Shown here in pieces: positions 1 through 11,997 of a stretch of 64,000 nucleotides of DNA (positions within the stretch are counted from its first letter, which is position 1; the number at the start of each line of letters is the position of its first letter). Made by a program: the position numbers and the translations under genes. The stretch is taken from contig BSDZ01000094.1 in NCBI GenBank assembly GCA_030268105.1, forward strand, positions 5,552,501 to 5,616,500. Reading direction: 5' to 3'. Source of the DNA: Volvox africanus (taxonomy: Eukaryota; Chlorophyta; Chlorophyceae; Chlamydomonadales; Volvocaceae). Under the pieces are notes generated by a model that was not told the origin of the DNA, did not search any database, and was given only the letters and a program-made list of their open reading frames with translations.

Positions 1-2011
1 TTTTCATCTCACATTGTGATTCGACGGGAGGGAAAGTTCGAGGCATTTCAACTTATTTTGGCTATTTACCGGTATGCACTAGATATGCGCCAAGTCACAA
101 ATTGTAAAATAGGATTTCCACTGCAAAAAGCTTGCACATAACTGAGCACAACTGCGCAGGAAATGCTCTGCAATCCTGAAGATGCTGGGCACAATTCTAT
201 GTACTAGCGCGGGCAGGGGTACTCACCCCTTCTTGCAAGTGTGTTCTCAGGCCCACAAGTTGTATCACGTCTCCTTGTTAAATGGGACAAACTGGTGGAT
301 ACCCCACATTGCACGAGGTGACACGTTGCTGTGCGAGTGGCGCCATCTAAAATTCCCTGACTGGGACACGACGATGTTATAGTGTCGCGAGGATCCTCGG
401 GGACGCACTGCATGCTACAATAGTGTCTGATAGAAGTAAATGATGTCAAAGGGCCCTTCTCTTCATAAAATCATTTGTATTATTCCGGGTATGGACACTT
501 GAGTGTCCTGGTGACTTCTGGTGCTATCAGCTCGCTCCGCGCAATGTCGACGCCTGGAGAGTTCCTCAACAAAACATCTAGAATCTACTGTAGTAAAACG
601 CATGATTTTGGGTGTAAGGGAACGTTATCACTTGCTAACTGACAACATAGAGAGACCTAGGGAGATCAGCTCAAATAGGGGACACAGGCAATTGATACAG
701 GCGGGAAGTTACAAAAAGGGGATTCAACAGCTCGGCCACACGGAAGTTGGAAGTCGCCTAACAGGCAAATCCCACTTGTAGCGCGAAATGCGCAAACTTG
801 AGCATAAACTTGTCAATAGAGTCAAAGGGAGATTGGACGCAGGCAATTGATACAGGCGGGAAGTTACAAAAAGGGGATTCAACAGCTCAGGTACAGGGAA
901 GTTGGAAGTTGCCTAACAGGCAAATCCCACTTGCAGCGCGAAATGCGCAAACTTGAGCATAAACTTGTCAATAGAGTCAAAGGGAGATTGGACGCTACCC
1001 TGCCTTAAGCTAGGCCCAGACTGACCCTAGGTATTATCCGTCCACGCCTGGTCCTCGTCCAAGATACTGAATGAGGACCCCGTCCAACAGGTGGCTTCCA
1101 TAAAACTACTAATCTATGTCTCAGAACGCCAGTTTACCGTTTGACCTGGCCACGAGCTATTGTCCCGCACAGACGAAGAGACCCTAACAGGCCATGGGCC
1201 TGTAGCTTACGGTTTGAGAATCAAGAATCAATTATATTATTATATTTAATGTAATGACAAATACGTAAATTCCCGTATTTCCAGGTGGCGCATACTTTGC
1301 CGCCGTACTAACTGACGAATCGACGAGTAACTGGGCTTGCGACTAGGCTCATAATGATTATGATTACAGATATAAATACTTTAAACTTGTTCTTGCGTTG
1401 CTGGTATTTGTCTTAATTTTACCCTAAAATGCCTTCTGTCAGTTGCATATGCGCACTGACAAATCCATCTGAGCTAAAACAACAAATATTTATACGACAT
1501 TCTGTTAGTGTGTCATCTACTGTACGTGGGGACTGTCGTGGACTGGGTGCAAGGCAGATTCAGGTGAGGGCTTGACGGTAGATACATAAAAGCAGCAAAT
1601 GCATGGACGCAAATGCTTTCCTTCAACCTAAACGGTTCGTGAGGCCATTGGTACAAGCACTACACGTGCGCGCTAGGTGCAGAACTCTAGCACGTAAACC
1701 CCTACGCATTTAAACATAGCCTCAAACCAAACAAAGTAAGCATGTCAACGATGTCGTCACAAGTGCTGAATTTTTGAAATGCAAGCAGAGTGGTACGAAG
1801 GCGGGTTCTATAACATGGCATGCTTGCGTCAGCCAACCTTCCTGGCGCACCGCGCTTGCGGAATCTACCCTTTCCTTTCGTAGGAATGATGAATTAACTA
1901 GCTTTTTACAGCATGTTAAGACATTAACTTGACCAAGTGACACCCTCGGAAGCTGACTCTAATACTACAGCTGGCGCTTTCACCAGCAACGACCTAGCAC
2001 CAGCCGCCATC
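1..2011. other. Non-coding stretch upstream of the first gene
   Basis: No exon-like frame, RNA gene or recognisable transposon protein is seen here, apart from the tandem duplication listed separately. Composition is closer to 45-50% GC than the GC-rich coding exons. The last part, roughly 1,700-2,011, is probably promoter and 5' UTR of the plus-strand gene that follows. Confidence 0.5.
685..994. repeat. Two-copy tandem direct repeat, 155-bp unit
   Basis: The segment starting at 685 recurs at 840 with a period of 155 bp. The copies are nearly identical, with only a few substitutions in the middle (around 750-760 against 890-915). No gene overlaps it. Such short, nearly perfect tandem duplications are usually recent local events; two copies are too few to call a satellite. 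Confidence 0.85.
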
Positions 2012-5000
2012 ATGGATTACAACGCAACAATCACATCTACGCAAGGTCCAACGGCCTCCACACCTCAAGCGGCGCGCCCCGAAACCCCAGCTGCCGTCGA
2101 AGCCCGCAAAATTGACAGGTCTCCAAACTTCGCCTCCGTGTCACGTTCAGCGGATCTCACCTCTTTAAAAATGGGTGCTATGACCATTGCCTTTCCGCGA
2201 TCTGCGCGGACCTGCACCGTGCCCAACTTCGTCCTACCAGAATTTGAGCAGCTCGAGCACCACGGCAGCAACGGGGCAGGAGCCTCCATGATGCCACAAC
2301 CCCCCGCCATCGGTAGCCCAGCCATTAGCAGTCCCAGTCCCCGTATAAGATCCTTCTCAAGTCGCTCTCTGCCATCCCGGGCCTCCTTATCCGTCAGCCA
2401 GCTATTAGACACTGAGGCAGTTGAGGCTTCGGAGCTGTGCCTTTCCCAGTCACCACGGTTAATACCCACTCCTGGCAGCGGCCCGATGACGCCGGAACCC
2501 GCGCCGCCGGGGCCGGTGGTAACAGCGGCGGCGATGGAAGCCCAAAGTCCGAGTCACCGTCGCGGCGCGTCAACTCCGTCACCGCAATCAACAGCATATC
2601 ATCTTGCTCCCGGCGGTACCAGGTTGCCGATTGCCGCGTCACCTGCTGGCAGGCCGAACCACGGTGAGAACTCCTCCGCCCCGAGCGCCGATGTAAAGCG
2701 AGCCGCACTTACCAGCCGTCCAACCGACATCGAATCGTCAACTTCCGGCGCTGTGACAGCCGCGGCGCCTCTGCTAACCGGTCCCGCCTGCAAAAAGGAC
2801 ACAGACCCGTGGGTCGCACTCCGGGCCCATTGTATGGAGGTGTACGGCAAGACCTTGATCAGTGACGGCGAAGACAGTGACGAGGATCTGGCAGAGTACG
2901 GCACTGGACCCGACCGGTTGATGTTGATGCGTCATCCGTCCCTGGTTACTCATCGCCTCACTCACTCTTTCGGCGAAAGGTCAGTGAGTCCCGGGGGCGC
3001 GGCAGTAGCTGCGTCTTCGCCTCCGTCGAACCGTCGGGGCAATTCAAGAGATAATGCTAAGCGAGCGGCAGTTGCTGCCGCTGATGCGGCGGCGGCGGCG
3101 GCTGCTCCTAACGCTGCGGCCAGGATTTCTGCATTAACTGGGCAATCGGCCGCCAAACTCGCAGCCATGGCGGCGCCTCCGCCGCCACATTCCCGAACCG
3201 CGGCGGAGGCGATCAGCGTCGCTGCCGCAGCAGACGGACCGTCCGTCGCCGCTCTTGAGGCGGAGGCGGTAGCAGCCTGCCTGAGCGCCGCCGCCGCCGC
3301 CGTTGTCTCCGGGGCTGCACAAGACGTGGCGGTCCCTGCTATTTCTTGTGCACATCCGATGATGGCAAGCACTGCCACCGTGCCAGCGGAAGCGGTGCCA
3401 CCGCTGCGGAGACCCTCAATGTCTCGGTTCCCGGCATCTGTTGCTGGCGTTTCGATGGCGCCGCCGCCGATGAGTGCTCCGACTCCCACCCGGTCGGAAA
3501 GCGGCACTTCTTCCACATCGAGCGCGGCGGCGGCAGAGGGATTGATGATGGGTTCATCGGCGATGCAGGGACGGTACGGCATCAGTGGCGGCGGCGACGA
3601 CAGGGCCTTCCCTTTCAGAGCCACAGCCGCTGCCAATGCCGCTGCGTCTGAATCGTTTCCATCACAGCATCCGCCAGTAAGCGGTGGCGGCAGGCCGCTA
3701 TTCCAGCGGCAGCAGGCCGTACGGGGCGCTGTACGGAGCACAGCAGCCGCCAGCGCTTTGACAGCCGTTGTTGAGGGCTCTGGATCCTTTGAAGAAGACT
3801 CCGCTGCCGAGGTTGCAATTGAGGTGCAGTTGCAGCAGCACCTGCTAGTGCTGGCACCCCTGGACCCCGGTGGCAGCGGAGGGGTTAGCATAGGTACGAC
3901 AGACCGAAGGATATCAGAATCTGGTGGCGGGGCAATGATGGCTGGCAGCATCCTGGACGTGGCGTCTTTGAATACAGATCCCGTACACAAGTGGAGACTG
4001 TCTGCCGACGGCTTGAACCGCCATGCCAGCAAGTACGGCAGTAGCGGCGTTGGCGGCGGCGACGGCGCTGCAGCCATTACGACAGTGACGGCGCCGGGAG
4101 CTGTTGATGGCACGGCAACCGCGGGGCGGCTGGGAATGGGAGGCCCAGAGATGAGCCCCAGTGGCGGAGGTGGTGTCGGCAGGGCCATCGCTACAACCAC
4201 CCAACCCGTCAGCCCGAGCATGAGCCAAAACCCCAGCTCCTCTCCCTCTGGCATGTCGGGGCGGGCGCCGCTCATCACAGCTTTGGCATTTGAGAGAGCT
4301 CCATGGAGTCATCCTTCCAGCTCCGCCGCCGCCGCCGGTCAAGGGGCCGGTAGCATGTCAGTGATGCCGGGCGTCGCCCCTCCGGTCCTAACCCTCAGCG
4401 GCAGCGCAAAGCCAACTCGTCCATCAGGGTTGGCTGCGGTGGTGACGGCGCCGCTGCCGCGACTCTCTGGCTTCTCGATAGGAAAAATGCCCCAGCGAGG
4501 GCAGCTTGGCATTGGGCAGGCCGTGGGCGTCGGAGTCAGCGCACCAGTCGCCGATGCCGCGGCCAGCACCGCCGCCACTGCTGTTGACAAGTTACGCGGT
4601 TACAAATCCTCAAAAGTCCTGCTTGGTGCGACGGCGTCTTCAAGTAACAGCCCGCCTGCGGCTCACCCCGTCGGCGCGACCACTGCCCTGCCTGCCGCCA
4701 ACTCCAACACAGCGGCCGTGATGGGACAAAGTCCGCCAGGGCCGCGGCGACAACTCGGATCTTTTGCTTCGATGCGCAGCTTTCGCCGGCCTTCTAACGC
4801 CGCCTCTTTCCTTGAGCGGCTAAGTGGCAGTTGCCGGTTGACAGGCAGCGGCAGCCGCGTCAGCGGCTGGCGAACCATCGGCGGCGGCGGAGCCGCGCCC
4901 GCCGCCAGCGCTGGGGACTGGACGGCCGACGGTAGCCGCAGCCGGAGCTTTCGACGGCGTGAAGGCTCGTACAGTCTTGATGGCTCCGGTTGTCACGTGA

Positions 5001-5527
5001 CCGGCGTGGAGCGGGGTCCGTTCGCGCCGCAGCTGGGGATAGAGGGATGCCTGGGTGATGTGGGCGGTGCGGTGGCTCAAACGCCAGGGTGGTCTGCGGC
5101 TGTGAAGGCCAATCTTGAGGGTATCCGCAACCTCAAGAAGGTACTGCCGCGGGGTCCGAACGGTCTGCCACTGGCCTGGTCCGCCATTGAGGAAGACGGC
5201 AGGGAGGGCAGTGAGGATCAAATGGAAGCTGGCGATGATCGTGGTAGAGATGGTGATGATGATGATGGTGGTGATCATGATGGTGGTGGTGATAATGGTG
5301 AAAGTGGCAAGGGTAACGTCGCAGGATTAGGGGGGCGTGAGGCGCGTTTGCATGACCCATCGGATAATGGGCCAGCTGAGGTGGTGCGGGCGGCGGAGGA
5401 GGGGGAGCCAGAAGAAAATGCTGGCAAGGATGAAGCCGATGAGGGGGAAGAGGAGGATGGATTCGCTCGCGCTCTCCGAGCAGCTCAAGGAGGGGGATGT
5501 TGGATTGATTTGCATCAAACTTGTTGA
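2012..5527 (+). CDS. Large low-complexity Ala/Gly/Ser/Pro-rich protein, single exon
   Basis: An uninterrupted frame of about 1,171 codons ends at a TGA at 5525-5527. I place the start at the first ATG (2012, context GCCATCATGG, a good eukaryotic context); the frame stays open upstream to 1937, so an upstream exon is possible. The protein is dominated by poly-Ala, Gly-Gly and Ser/Pro segments. Less biased islands lie near residues 60-85 (with VPNFVLPEFEQLE), around 270-320 (DPWVALRAHCMEVYGK), and near the C-terminus (NLEGIRNLKKVLPRGPNGLP), which is followed by an Asp/Glu/Gly-rich acidic tail. No signal peptide, membrane segment or known domain is evident. I do not recognise a family. The long GC-rich antisense frame over 2962-4278 is a compositional shadow. 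Confidence 0.7.
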   Translation: MDYNATITSTQGPTASTPQAARPETPAAVEARKIDRSPNFASVSRSADLTSLKMGAMTIAFPRSARTCTVPNFVLPEFEQLEHHGSNGAGASMMPQPPAIGSPAISSPSPRIRSFSSRSLPSRASLSVSQLLDTEAVEASELCLSQSPRLIPTPGSGPMTPEPAPPGPVVTAAAMEAQSPSHRRGASTPSPQSTAYHLAPGGTRLPIAASPAGRPNHGENSSAPSADVKRAALTSRPTDIESSTSGAVTAAAPLLTGPACKKDTDPWVALRAHCMEVYGKTLISDGEDSDEDLAEYGTGPDRLMLMRHPSLVTHRLTHSFGERSVSPGGAAVAASSPPSNRRGNSRDNAKRAAVAAADAAAAAAAPNAAARISALTGQSAAKLAAMAAPPPPHSRTAAEAISVAAAADGPSVAALEAEAVAACLSAAAAAVVSGAAQDVAVPAISCAHPMMASTATVPAEAVPPLRRPSMSRFPASVAGVSMAPPPMSAPTPTRSESGTSSTSSAAAAEGLMMGSSAMQGRYGISGGGDDRAFPFRATAAANAAASESFPSQHPPVSGGGRPLFQRQQAVRGAVRSTAAASALTAVVEGSGSFEEDSAAEVAIEVQLQQHLLVLAPLDPGGSGGVSIGTTDRRISESGGGAMMAGSILDVASLNTDPVHKWRLSADGLNRHASKYGSSGVGGGDGAAAITTVTAPGAVDGTATAGRLGMGGPEMSPSGGGGVGRAIATTTQPVSPSMSQNPSSSPSGMSGRAPLITALAFERAPWSHPSSSAAAAGQGAGSMSVMPGVAPPVLTLSGSAKPTRPSGLAAVVTAPLPRLSGFSIGKMPQRGQLGIGQAVGVGVSAPVADAAASTAATAVDKLRGYKSSKVLLGATASSSNSPPAAHPVGATTALPAANSNTAAVMGQSPPGPRRQLGSFASMRSFRRPSNAASFLERLSGSCRLTGSGSRVSGWRTIGGGGAAPAASAGDWTADGSRSRSFRRREGSYSLDGSGCHVTGVERGPFAPQLGIEGCLGDVGGAVAQTPGWSAAVKANLEGIRNLKKVLPRGPNGLPLAWSAIEEDGREGSEDQMEAGDDRGRDGDDDDGGDHDGGGDNGESGKGNVAGLGGREARLHDPSDNGPAEVVRAAEEGEPEENAGKDEADEGEEEDGFARALRAAQGGGCWIDLHQTC

Positions 5528-8500
5528 TTAGTCAAACGCCCTAACAGAAAAATATTGCTTAGTAAACCCCAAATAAAACCCTAATATCCTAAAACGCGAC
5601 CCCGTGGAATCGGAACTGTCGCCAGCTAAGAGATCCATGTGCTTCAAAGGCAACTTCCACCGGTTCCCTAGGGCGCGATCTGATCGGGTCTTCATGGGCG
5701 AGGAAGGAAGGTGATGGATGTTCATAAGGTCCTCAACGCCTGCAAGCTTCTACATTAAGGACCCGACCCCTTTGGACGTACGTACAGGCACAGTCAATAC
5801 AGCAGCTGTTTTGCCGTACAGTATGCCGCTGATTTTTTGACGTGCTATATAATAATTTGAAATTTCGCGATGCATCATCACGAGCAGCAGCATCGTCATC
5901 TCGCTCCATCTACCCTAGCGCGCGTTTGCTGCCTTGGTTGATGGTCGTTGGTCGTTGCAGGGGTGGCCTCTCTTCCTCTCCGCGAAAGGGCGTAGGGGTC
6001 GCGGTTCGCTTTCGTCTCATCAAATAAACGCAATCGAAAACCCATATGCTGTAACCGTTGGTGCGCGCGTGTTTACGATGTGAACGGAACGGTGCGTACA
6101 TGGTCCTGGCTGCAGTACATGGTCCTGGCCACAGCCAGACGGCTCCGAAACCAAAGCCCAGTCTTACATGTGGCCACTGTTTCTTCTGCAGAATACGCGG
6201 GATTGCGTTTGCCGGCAAGTGAAGTGATGTGATGTGAAGTGCATTGCGGGGGGCTGTGGGGTGCAGACCATGCATCAAGCATCATCGCGCCCGCCACCCC
6301 TACTGCCGTATGTTGTGGTTGGTAGGCGAGGATTAATGTCGGTTGTTGACTGTCGGTTACTACGAGGCAAGATTTATAATGCCAGCGCCTGTTGGGGGGC
6401 TGTGCCGGACAGCGAGGCGCAAAAAGGGGGGTCTGCTTTTGCTGGGATTTTTTGTACCAACAACTTGAGATTGTAGAAGTTTGTATATATTGTAGCTAAG
6501 ATTTGGACATTTGACCGGTGTGCAGAGGGACATGTTTAGCCCGCCGCTCAGACGAGTGATCTTTTGGCTCCCCCTCCCCCTTCCACTAGGTCGGAACCTA
6601 GAGGCCCTTCCAAACGGAGGGCTGTGATCATTTCCTGACTGGGAAAGGAAACATTTAATTTGTGTTTGCGTGTGTCGCTGTGTTCATTCTGTGTGTGTAT
6701 TACGCTCGGCAGCCGGGGAAATCCTTCATCAGTGCGGTGCGGTAAAGATTGCGGTCGAAGTGGTACGTAGGTTGATAGCACTTGGTTGTAAGGACCCAAG
6801 ACACCCTGTATGTCTTACATGGCATGGACATACGCGTTCATGGACATGGCCACCTAAAGCACCATTCCACAGCTTCGCTCCGTACAGGCACGACAGCAGA
6901 CCTGATACGCATCAGCTTGCTTTGGCTCGGCCTCTTCCCTAATACACACACGCCCTCCCGCTCACGCCTAGACGGGTGACCACATTCCGCTGTAGGGTTG
7001 CATGTTTATCCCTTCATCTGTCCGGTCAACTTGTACGGCAGCCAAACATCTAAGTAATGACGGAGCCCTGTATGGATTGCATGTTTTTTAAAACGGATGA
7101 GAAGCTGTTGAAGGAAGCCATGTGGGTCTTATGTACAGGGCCGATGGCTGTCACGTCTGCAAAGTGTACGCAGCAGCGCAATGGTCAGCATTGTCATATG
7201 ATAACTTTCTGCGCGATTCCGCAAGCTGGACTATGTCGCAAATCTGGCTTGTCAGGATATACTGGTATTTCCATCTGCATAGCTGTTATGGTAAGTGGCC
7301 TCAACAAGCAACGCCACGGTGATACGGCGCCTGTTGGTCATATAATGCCAGGGGCCCGACAGAGAGACTCCCCCATTAACGTGCGATGCGACGTTACGGG
7401 ACATCTGTTGGCTCAAACTTGGCTTCATTTTGGACTTTGAATTCGCAATCCTGGCCTGTTTCTGCACGCTGATGATTTTTTGTGCCGTTATGTGCGTTGA
7501 TGTAGTCGGGCTGAGTTTGCCGTATAAGGATCTAGAATTATCTGGAATTAGCGATTGCCATTGGTGGGTAGTATGCCGACCGTATACCTGATGCGACATT
7601 CAATGTCATCGTAACTGAAATGTATATCTGCTGTAGCTGCCCTGTCGTACTTGAGATAAGTGCTGCAATCATACCGTACATACGGATAACCGATTTGGTG
7701 CAGGTACAAGTGTTGCTTGTTTGATTTGGCCAACCTTGTAGCTTTCCACCCGCGGCGAGACAACGTCGTGGCTGTTGGATGTTGTTGTTAAGTTGTGTAA
7801 GTGGGTTGTCACAACAAGGTAGGTTCAACTACGGTACCAATTGCGTGTAAGTTTATCTCGCACTCATTAAAGGATCCTTCGAACGGAAGCATATTACTGG
7901 TGTCCGAGTTCGCTGTGACAGAGGGAACACTGCGACGACAGGGGAGACAAGGTGCATGCGGATTGCCCTGAGGCCTTCGGCGAAGAAGGGTCCGATACGA
8001 TTACTTGCAAGTGCCTCCCGGAAGGTGGTGCCTGCCTGCGCATCCCCAGGGCTTGCGTATTGGATCTGAGTGTCTGCCTGTTGAGGGGCCATTTGAGCTC
8101 CATCCTACCAACCACTCAATATTTCCGATCCATACGTTCTGGATCCGACCCAAATCATTATCGACATTCAAATCTATTCCATATTTTAAAGAAACAAGAA
8201 CGCTGCGATCCACGCATCGCGTGCAGTGCACCCGTGCCGTCATTTTGGTCGTCTCTCTGAGGCCCAACACGCCGCTCGAGCGTATGCCGCTTACTCGGGG
8301 CTCAACATTGCTTCATATTCACGGTTCACGGTTCCTTACTCATACCCTAACGGTTACCCACACTCAACTCATGACGATTGTTTGGAATACTCCAGCACGT
8401 CAAAAGTGAAGCTATTGCTGCTATAGAAACCTGATTGCGATGACAGCCAGCAATGTCCCCGCCCCTTTAGAAACCCCTTCCATGTCTGCGTTTTTTGGCG

Positions 8501-8715
8501 ACCGCCGAAGGACTGTCCACGAAGCTGCACTGCCCTATTTCCCCAACGCCCCGTCCTCAACATCACCCAATCCCACCCAATCCCCCAATGATGCCCCGAG
8601 ATACTTCACGCCCTCTTGAATTCCGGTCTTAGCTGCCTCCCATCCGCGCACACAACACATTGTCGTGATGGGACTCTTTCATTTGCGAAGGGGCCGCTCT
8701 CCTCGCACTACAACA
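5528..8715. other. Convergent intergenic region
   Basis: This lies between the 3' ends of the plus-strand gene and the minus-strand GT90 gene. The short frames on both strands show no splice-consistent continuation and no recognisable motif. The first part is probably 3' UTR of the upstream gene. I see a short direct repeat around 6098-6128 (AGTACATGGTCCTGGC-like, twice) and GT-rich microsatellite tracts near 6665-6700, but nothing else I can support. Confidence 0.45.
6050..6054 (+). terminator. Candidate poly(A) signal (TGTAA) of the 2.0-5.5 kb gene
   Basis: TGTAA is the usual volvocine polyadenylation signal. This copy lies about 520 bp after the stop codon, a normal 3' UTR length for the group. 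Other TGTAA copies follow further on (for example near 6786), so the choice is not certain. Confidence 0.35.
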
Positions 8716-8720
8716 TTACA
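8716..8720 (-). terminator. Candidate poly(A) signal (TGTAA) of the GT90 gene
   Basis: TTACA on the plus strand reads TGTAA on the minus strand, about 620 bp beyond the GT90 stop codon. A closer copy at 9334-9338 lies only a few bases after the stop and is less likely to be used. Confidence 0.3.
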
Positions 8721-8802
8721 CCCCCACCCATCCAATCCGTACATCCTCGACCAGGAATGCAGATTCGTTCCAAACCGGACTTTCATCCACCGGCCCAGTT
8801 AT

Positions 8803-8990
8803 CCACTCCCTCTCCCCTTCCCTCTCCCTCTCCCCTTCCCTCTCCCTCTCCCCTTCCCTCTCCCTCTCCCCTTCCCTCTCCCTCTCCCCTTCCCTCTCCC
8901 TCTCCCCTTCCCTCTCCCTCTCCCCTTCCCTCTCCCACTCCCACTCGCACTCCCACTCGCACTCCCACTCGCACTCCCATTCCCATTCCC
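8803..8990. repeat. C/T-rich minisatellite in the 3' flank of the GT90 gene
   Basis: About seven copies of an 18-bp unit built from CCCTCTCC and CCCTTCC blocks run from about 8803 to 8938. They pass into a 12-bp period of CACTCGCACTCC type up to about 8990. The repeat is open in several frames and so creates long Pro/Ser/Leu or Arg/Glu/Gly frames, none of which is a gene. It is C/T-rich on the plus strand, so a minus-strand transcript would be G/A-rich. Confidence 0.85.
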
Positions 8991-9340
8991 ACTCCCACTC
9001 CCTCCTCCACCCCTGTTCCTCCTCGACCTCCCAAGCACACACAATATGCAGCAAAGCGTTCAGTTATTGTTCGGACTTCTTCGCCACCACGTCGACCAGG
9101 TGCGTAGGTATCTTTTATTTGAATACCAGGGAAACCTTTCCTTGCCCAAGGGAGTGCACAGCGCAGCTAACCCACAACGACCTCTGAGACGATGGCGCAG
9201 CCATCCTGGGGTGATGACATATGCACCCCACCCCATCCCACAACATCCTGGAAACGGATGAGACTGCGCTCATTCGTTCTTTTCCGGCTACTTCACTTAC
9301 TTTAGCTAGCTTCACTAGATAGTTGGCTTCACTTACATTC

Positions 9341-10824
9341 TTACCTACGCCTGACTCGGCGGCGGGCCCCAGGGAAATAGGGTTCATTGGGCAACGGCGG
9401 GATGTCCGTATCCCGGGGCCAGTACTTGGCGTCCGCGAGCAGCTCCTGAATGGAAGCAGTAGTGAAGCTCTGGTAAGCAGGGGTTCCTTTCCCCGTGCCG
9501 TACCGTACGAACACCTCCTGGTACCTGCTCGACACCATTAAGGGGTTTGGGACGTGAGAGGGGACAGTCGGGGAAGACGTTGTGGTTCAAGACATTGAAC
9601 GTCATCCGGTTATATAGATTTATAGGGTTCATATAGAGTTCTGATTGGAAGTGCGAGCTTCATCTTCCATGTTGTGGCATCTTACTGGTTTTCTTTTCCG
9701 CGTCAGGACTTGCCTGGCGGTGGACGCCCTGCCCTCATCGAGCTGTATTGACATCAAGGATGTGTTGGGGGATTTCTCCCTCCATCCCGCGAAGAAGTAT
9801 TCGCCCCCTCACCTTGCCCCCAACTTCCCGACCGACCTGCACGCGTGGGCGGTTTCTCTCTTCGTGGACAGATACTCCAGGAAGCGGCCCAGAGGCAAAC
9901 ACAGCTTCCTCTGGGAGCAGTCGGGAGTGAACCTGGAGCAAAGGATAATGAATTAGACCGGTTCGGGCTGGACTGGGTTTGCGTCAGGATTAGGGCTGGG
10001 GCGCCTGCGAGCTCCATTTTGGAGAAAGCCTCTTCACAAATGCTTTCTGAAAGCCCGCTTCCAAAGACTCCCTTCGTACTCCCATCGTATGGGGACCGTA
10101 AGGGGCTATTTAGGCACGATGGTGGACGGGGACGACGAGCTCAAATGACTCATTCTGAGTACAAAACGAGGGGGACCTCGGAGGCCTGTAACGTACCCTC
10201 CCCCCAAAACACACAAATGCACATATACACACGCACTTCATGCGCTTCCCCAGCTCCTTCATCAACGTCTGGTAGTAGCACAAGCGCGCGTTCCGATGCA
10301 AGTGCCGTACGGCGAATTGTTGTGCGGCAAGGGCCATCCGCTCCGCCTCCTCGTCGTGCAATTTAAGCCAGTCAATAATCTGCGAATCGTCAGGGGATTG
10401 TACGGGTATGGATGCATGTAAATCCGGATCCATAGGATGTGGAGTAAAGTGGATTGCATACGGTAGATACGGCGATGTGAGCAACTCTATGCAAGGGGGT
10501 AAAGAAGGCACAGCACCCAGCAGGTGGCACCACATTCCAGCATCCAACCAATATCATTATTGGTTTCATTTGCCTCTCTGTCCCACTGCACTGTACTGCA
10601 CTGTACTGCACTCAACTAACATCGCTTATAATAGTCCCCTCAGTCTCCCCCGGCCGCGCACCTTGAGGACGTCCTCTCGGGACGTGTTCATGGCGGCAAC
10701 GTAATGCTCGTCCGGGCGTAACGCGTCGTAATAGAAGCCGTAACGCGATGATTGGGTCTGCGGACGGGTTTCGGGGCAGGTGGGCGGTGAGGGACCTGAT
10801 AGTGCTATGCAGAAACATGGGTAT

Positions 10825-10908
<84 letters not shown>

Positions 10909-11925
10909 ATGTCTCCCCCCATGTGATGTCTCCTCTTTCCGCCTAACCGCCATGACACCGGTGGGAGAGGGGGGCCCACGTAGCCCCCTGAATTCTTCGT
11001 CCCCGCCACCCCCTCCCCTACCTTGATGATGGTGGAGCCCAGCAGCAAGTACTTATCGAATTTCGAGCTGATCGCCCACCCGTCTGTAGATACGAGGTAC
11101 CTACGAGGGAGAGGTGTCGGGAGCCCATAAGGCCTATTAGAGAGGGGACGTGGACGACTCCGTGCCTTCCAGGGCCCTGTACCGCCGTGTGTGCTCGTGC
11201 GCGCATGTGCTCATTCCCACTGAAAAACACACACGCATACGTTTTCAGAAACCCAGTGCCTTCAAATGCAGATCTAATTATAAATACGTCGACGACACGT
11301 AGCTGTTGATTCTGCCGAATAGGCCTTTCGCGAGTTGCTAGTTGTGACTGGACCAGCAAGAAGGGCGCCCGAGACGTTGCTCCAAGAAGGGAGGGAATGT
11401 ATTAGTCGTACAGCACGGCACACACGACCATAAACATCAGGTGCTAATAGCACATACATACACACACAGTCGGCAGCTCGAGAGAGGCATTTCTGACAGC
11501 ATCAACCGCAGCAAGGGACCGTCCCAGGAACAAACCCAACCGTGCCGTACTTGTAGGCGTTCTGGTGCATCAGAGGGACTGCGGACACTCTTTGGCCTCT
11601 CAGCGTTTCTCCAATGACCCCGACATCCTGCAGCATTTCACGGCCAGTAAGACGATTTTATATCATATCATATCATTTCGCCGTACGATGCGGGGGAGGG
11701 AAGTGGACAAGGCTTAGAGCTGCGCTTCACAGACGGTGCCCCTCCTCGAGGCAGTTGGCAGTTGGCAGTTGGATGCGCCAAAGATAACCGCGATCCTCAC
11801 ACGGACACGCGACAAAGAGGCTCGATCCAGGATCCAGGATCCAGGAGTTATCATTTCCAAATCGGCGGTTTCTGGGTTTTCAGAGACGCGAGGACGGGAA
11901 CGCCAGCGCCGCGAACACACGAGGA

Positions 11926-11997
<72 letters not shown>

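Noticed and set aside
2962..4278. 438-codon antisense frame opposite the large plus-strand gene
   Set aside because: It is a composition shadow: the Ala/Gly-rich codons of the plus strand leave the antisense frame open. The product is Ala/Pro/Ser-rich with no motif or splice pattern.
7057..7440. 127-codon plus-strand frame
   Set aside because: It has no motif, an irregular composition and no supporting splice sites. It lies in the probable 3' flank between convergent genes.
8616..9261. Overlapping Pro/Ser/Leu and Arg/Glu/Gly frames of 80-200 codons
   Set aside because: They are produced by the 18-bp C/T minisatellite, which lacks stops in several frames at once.
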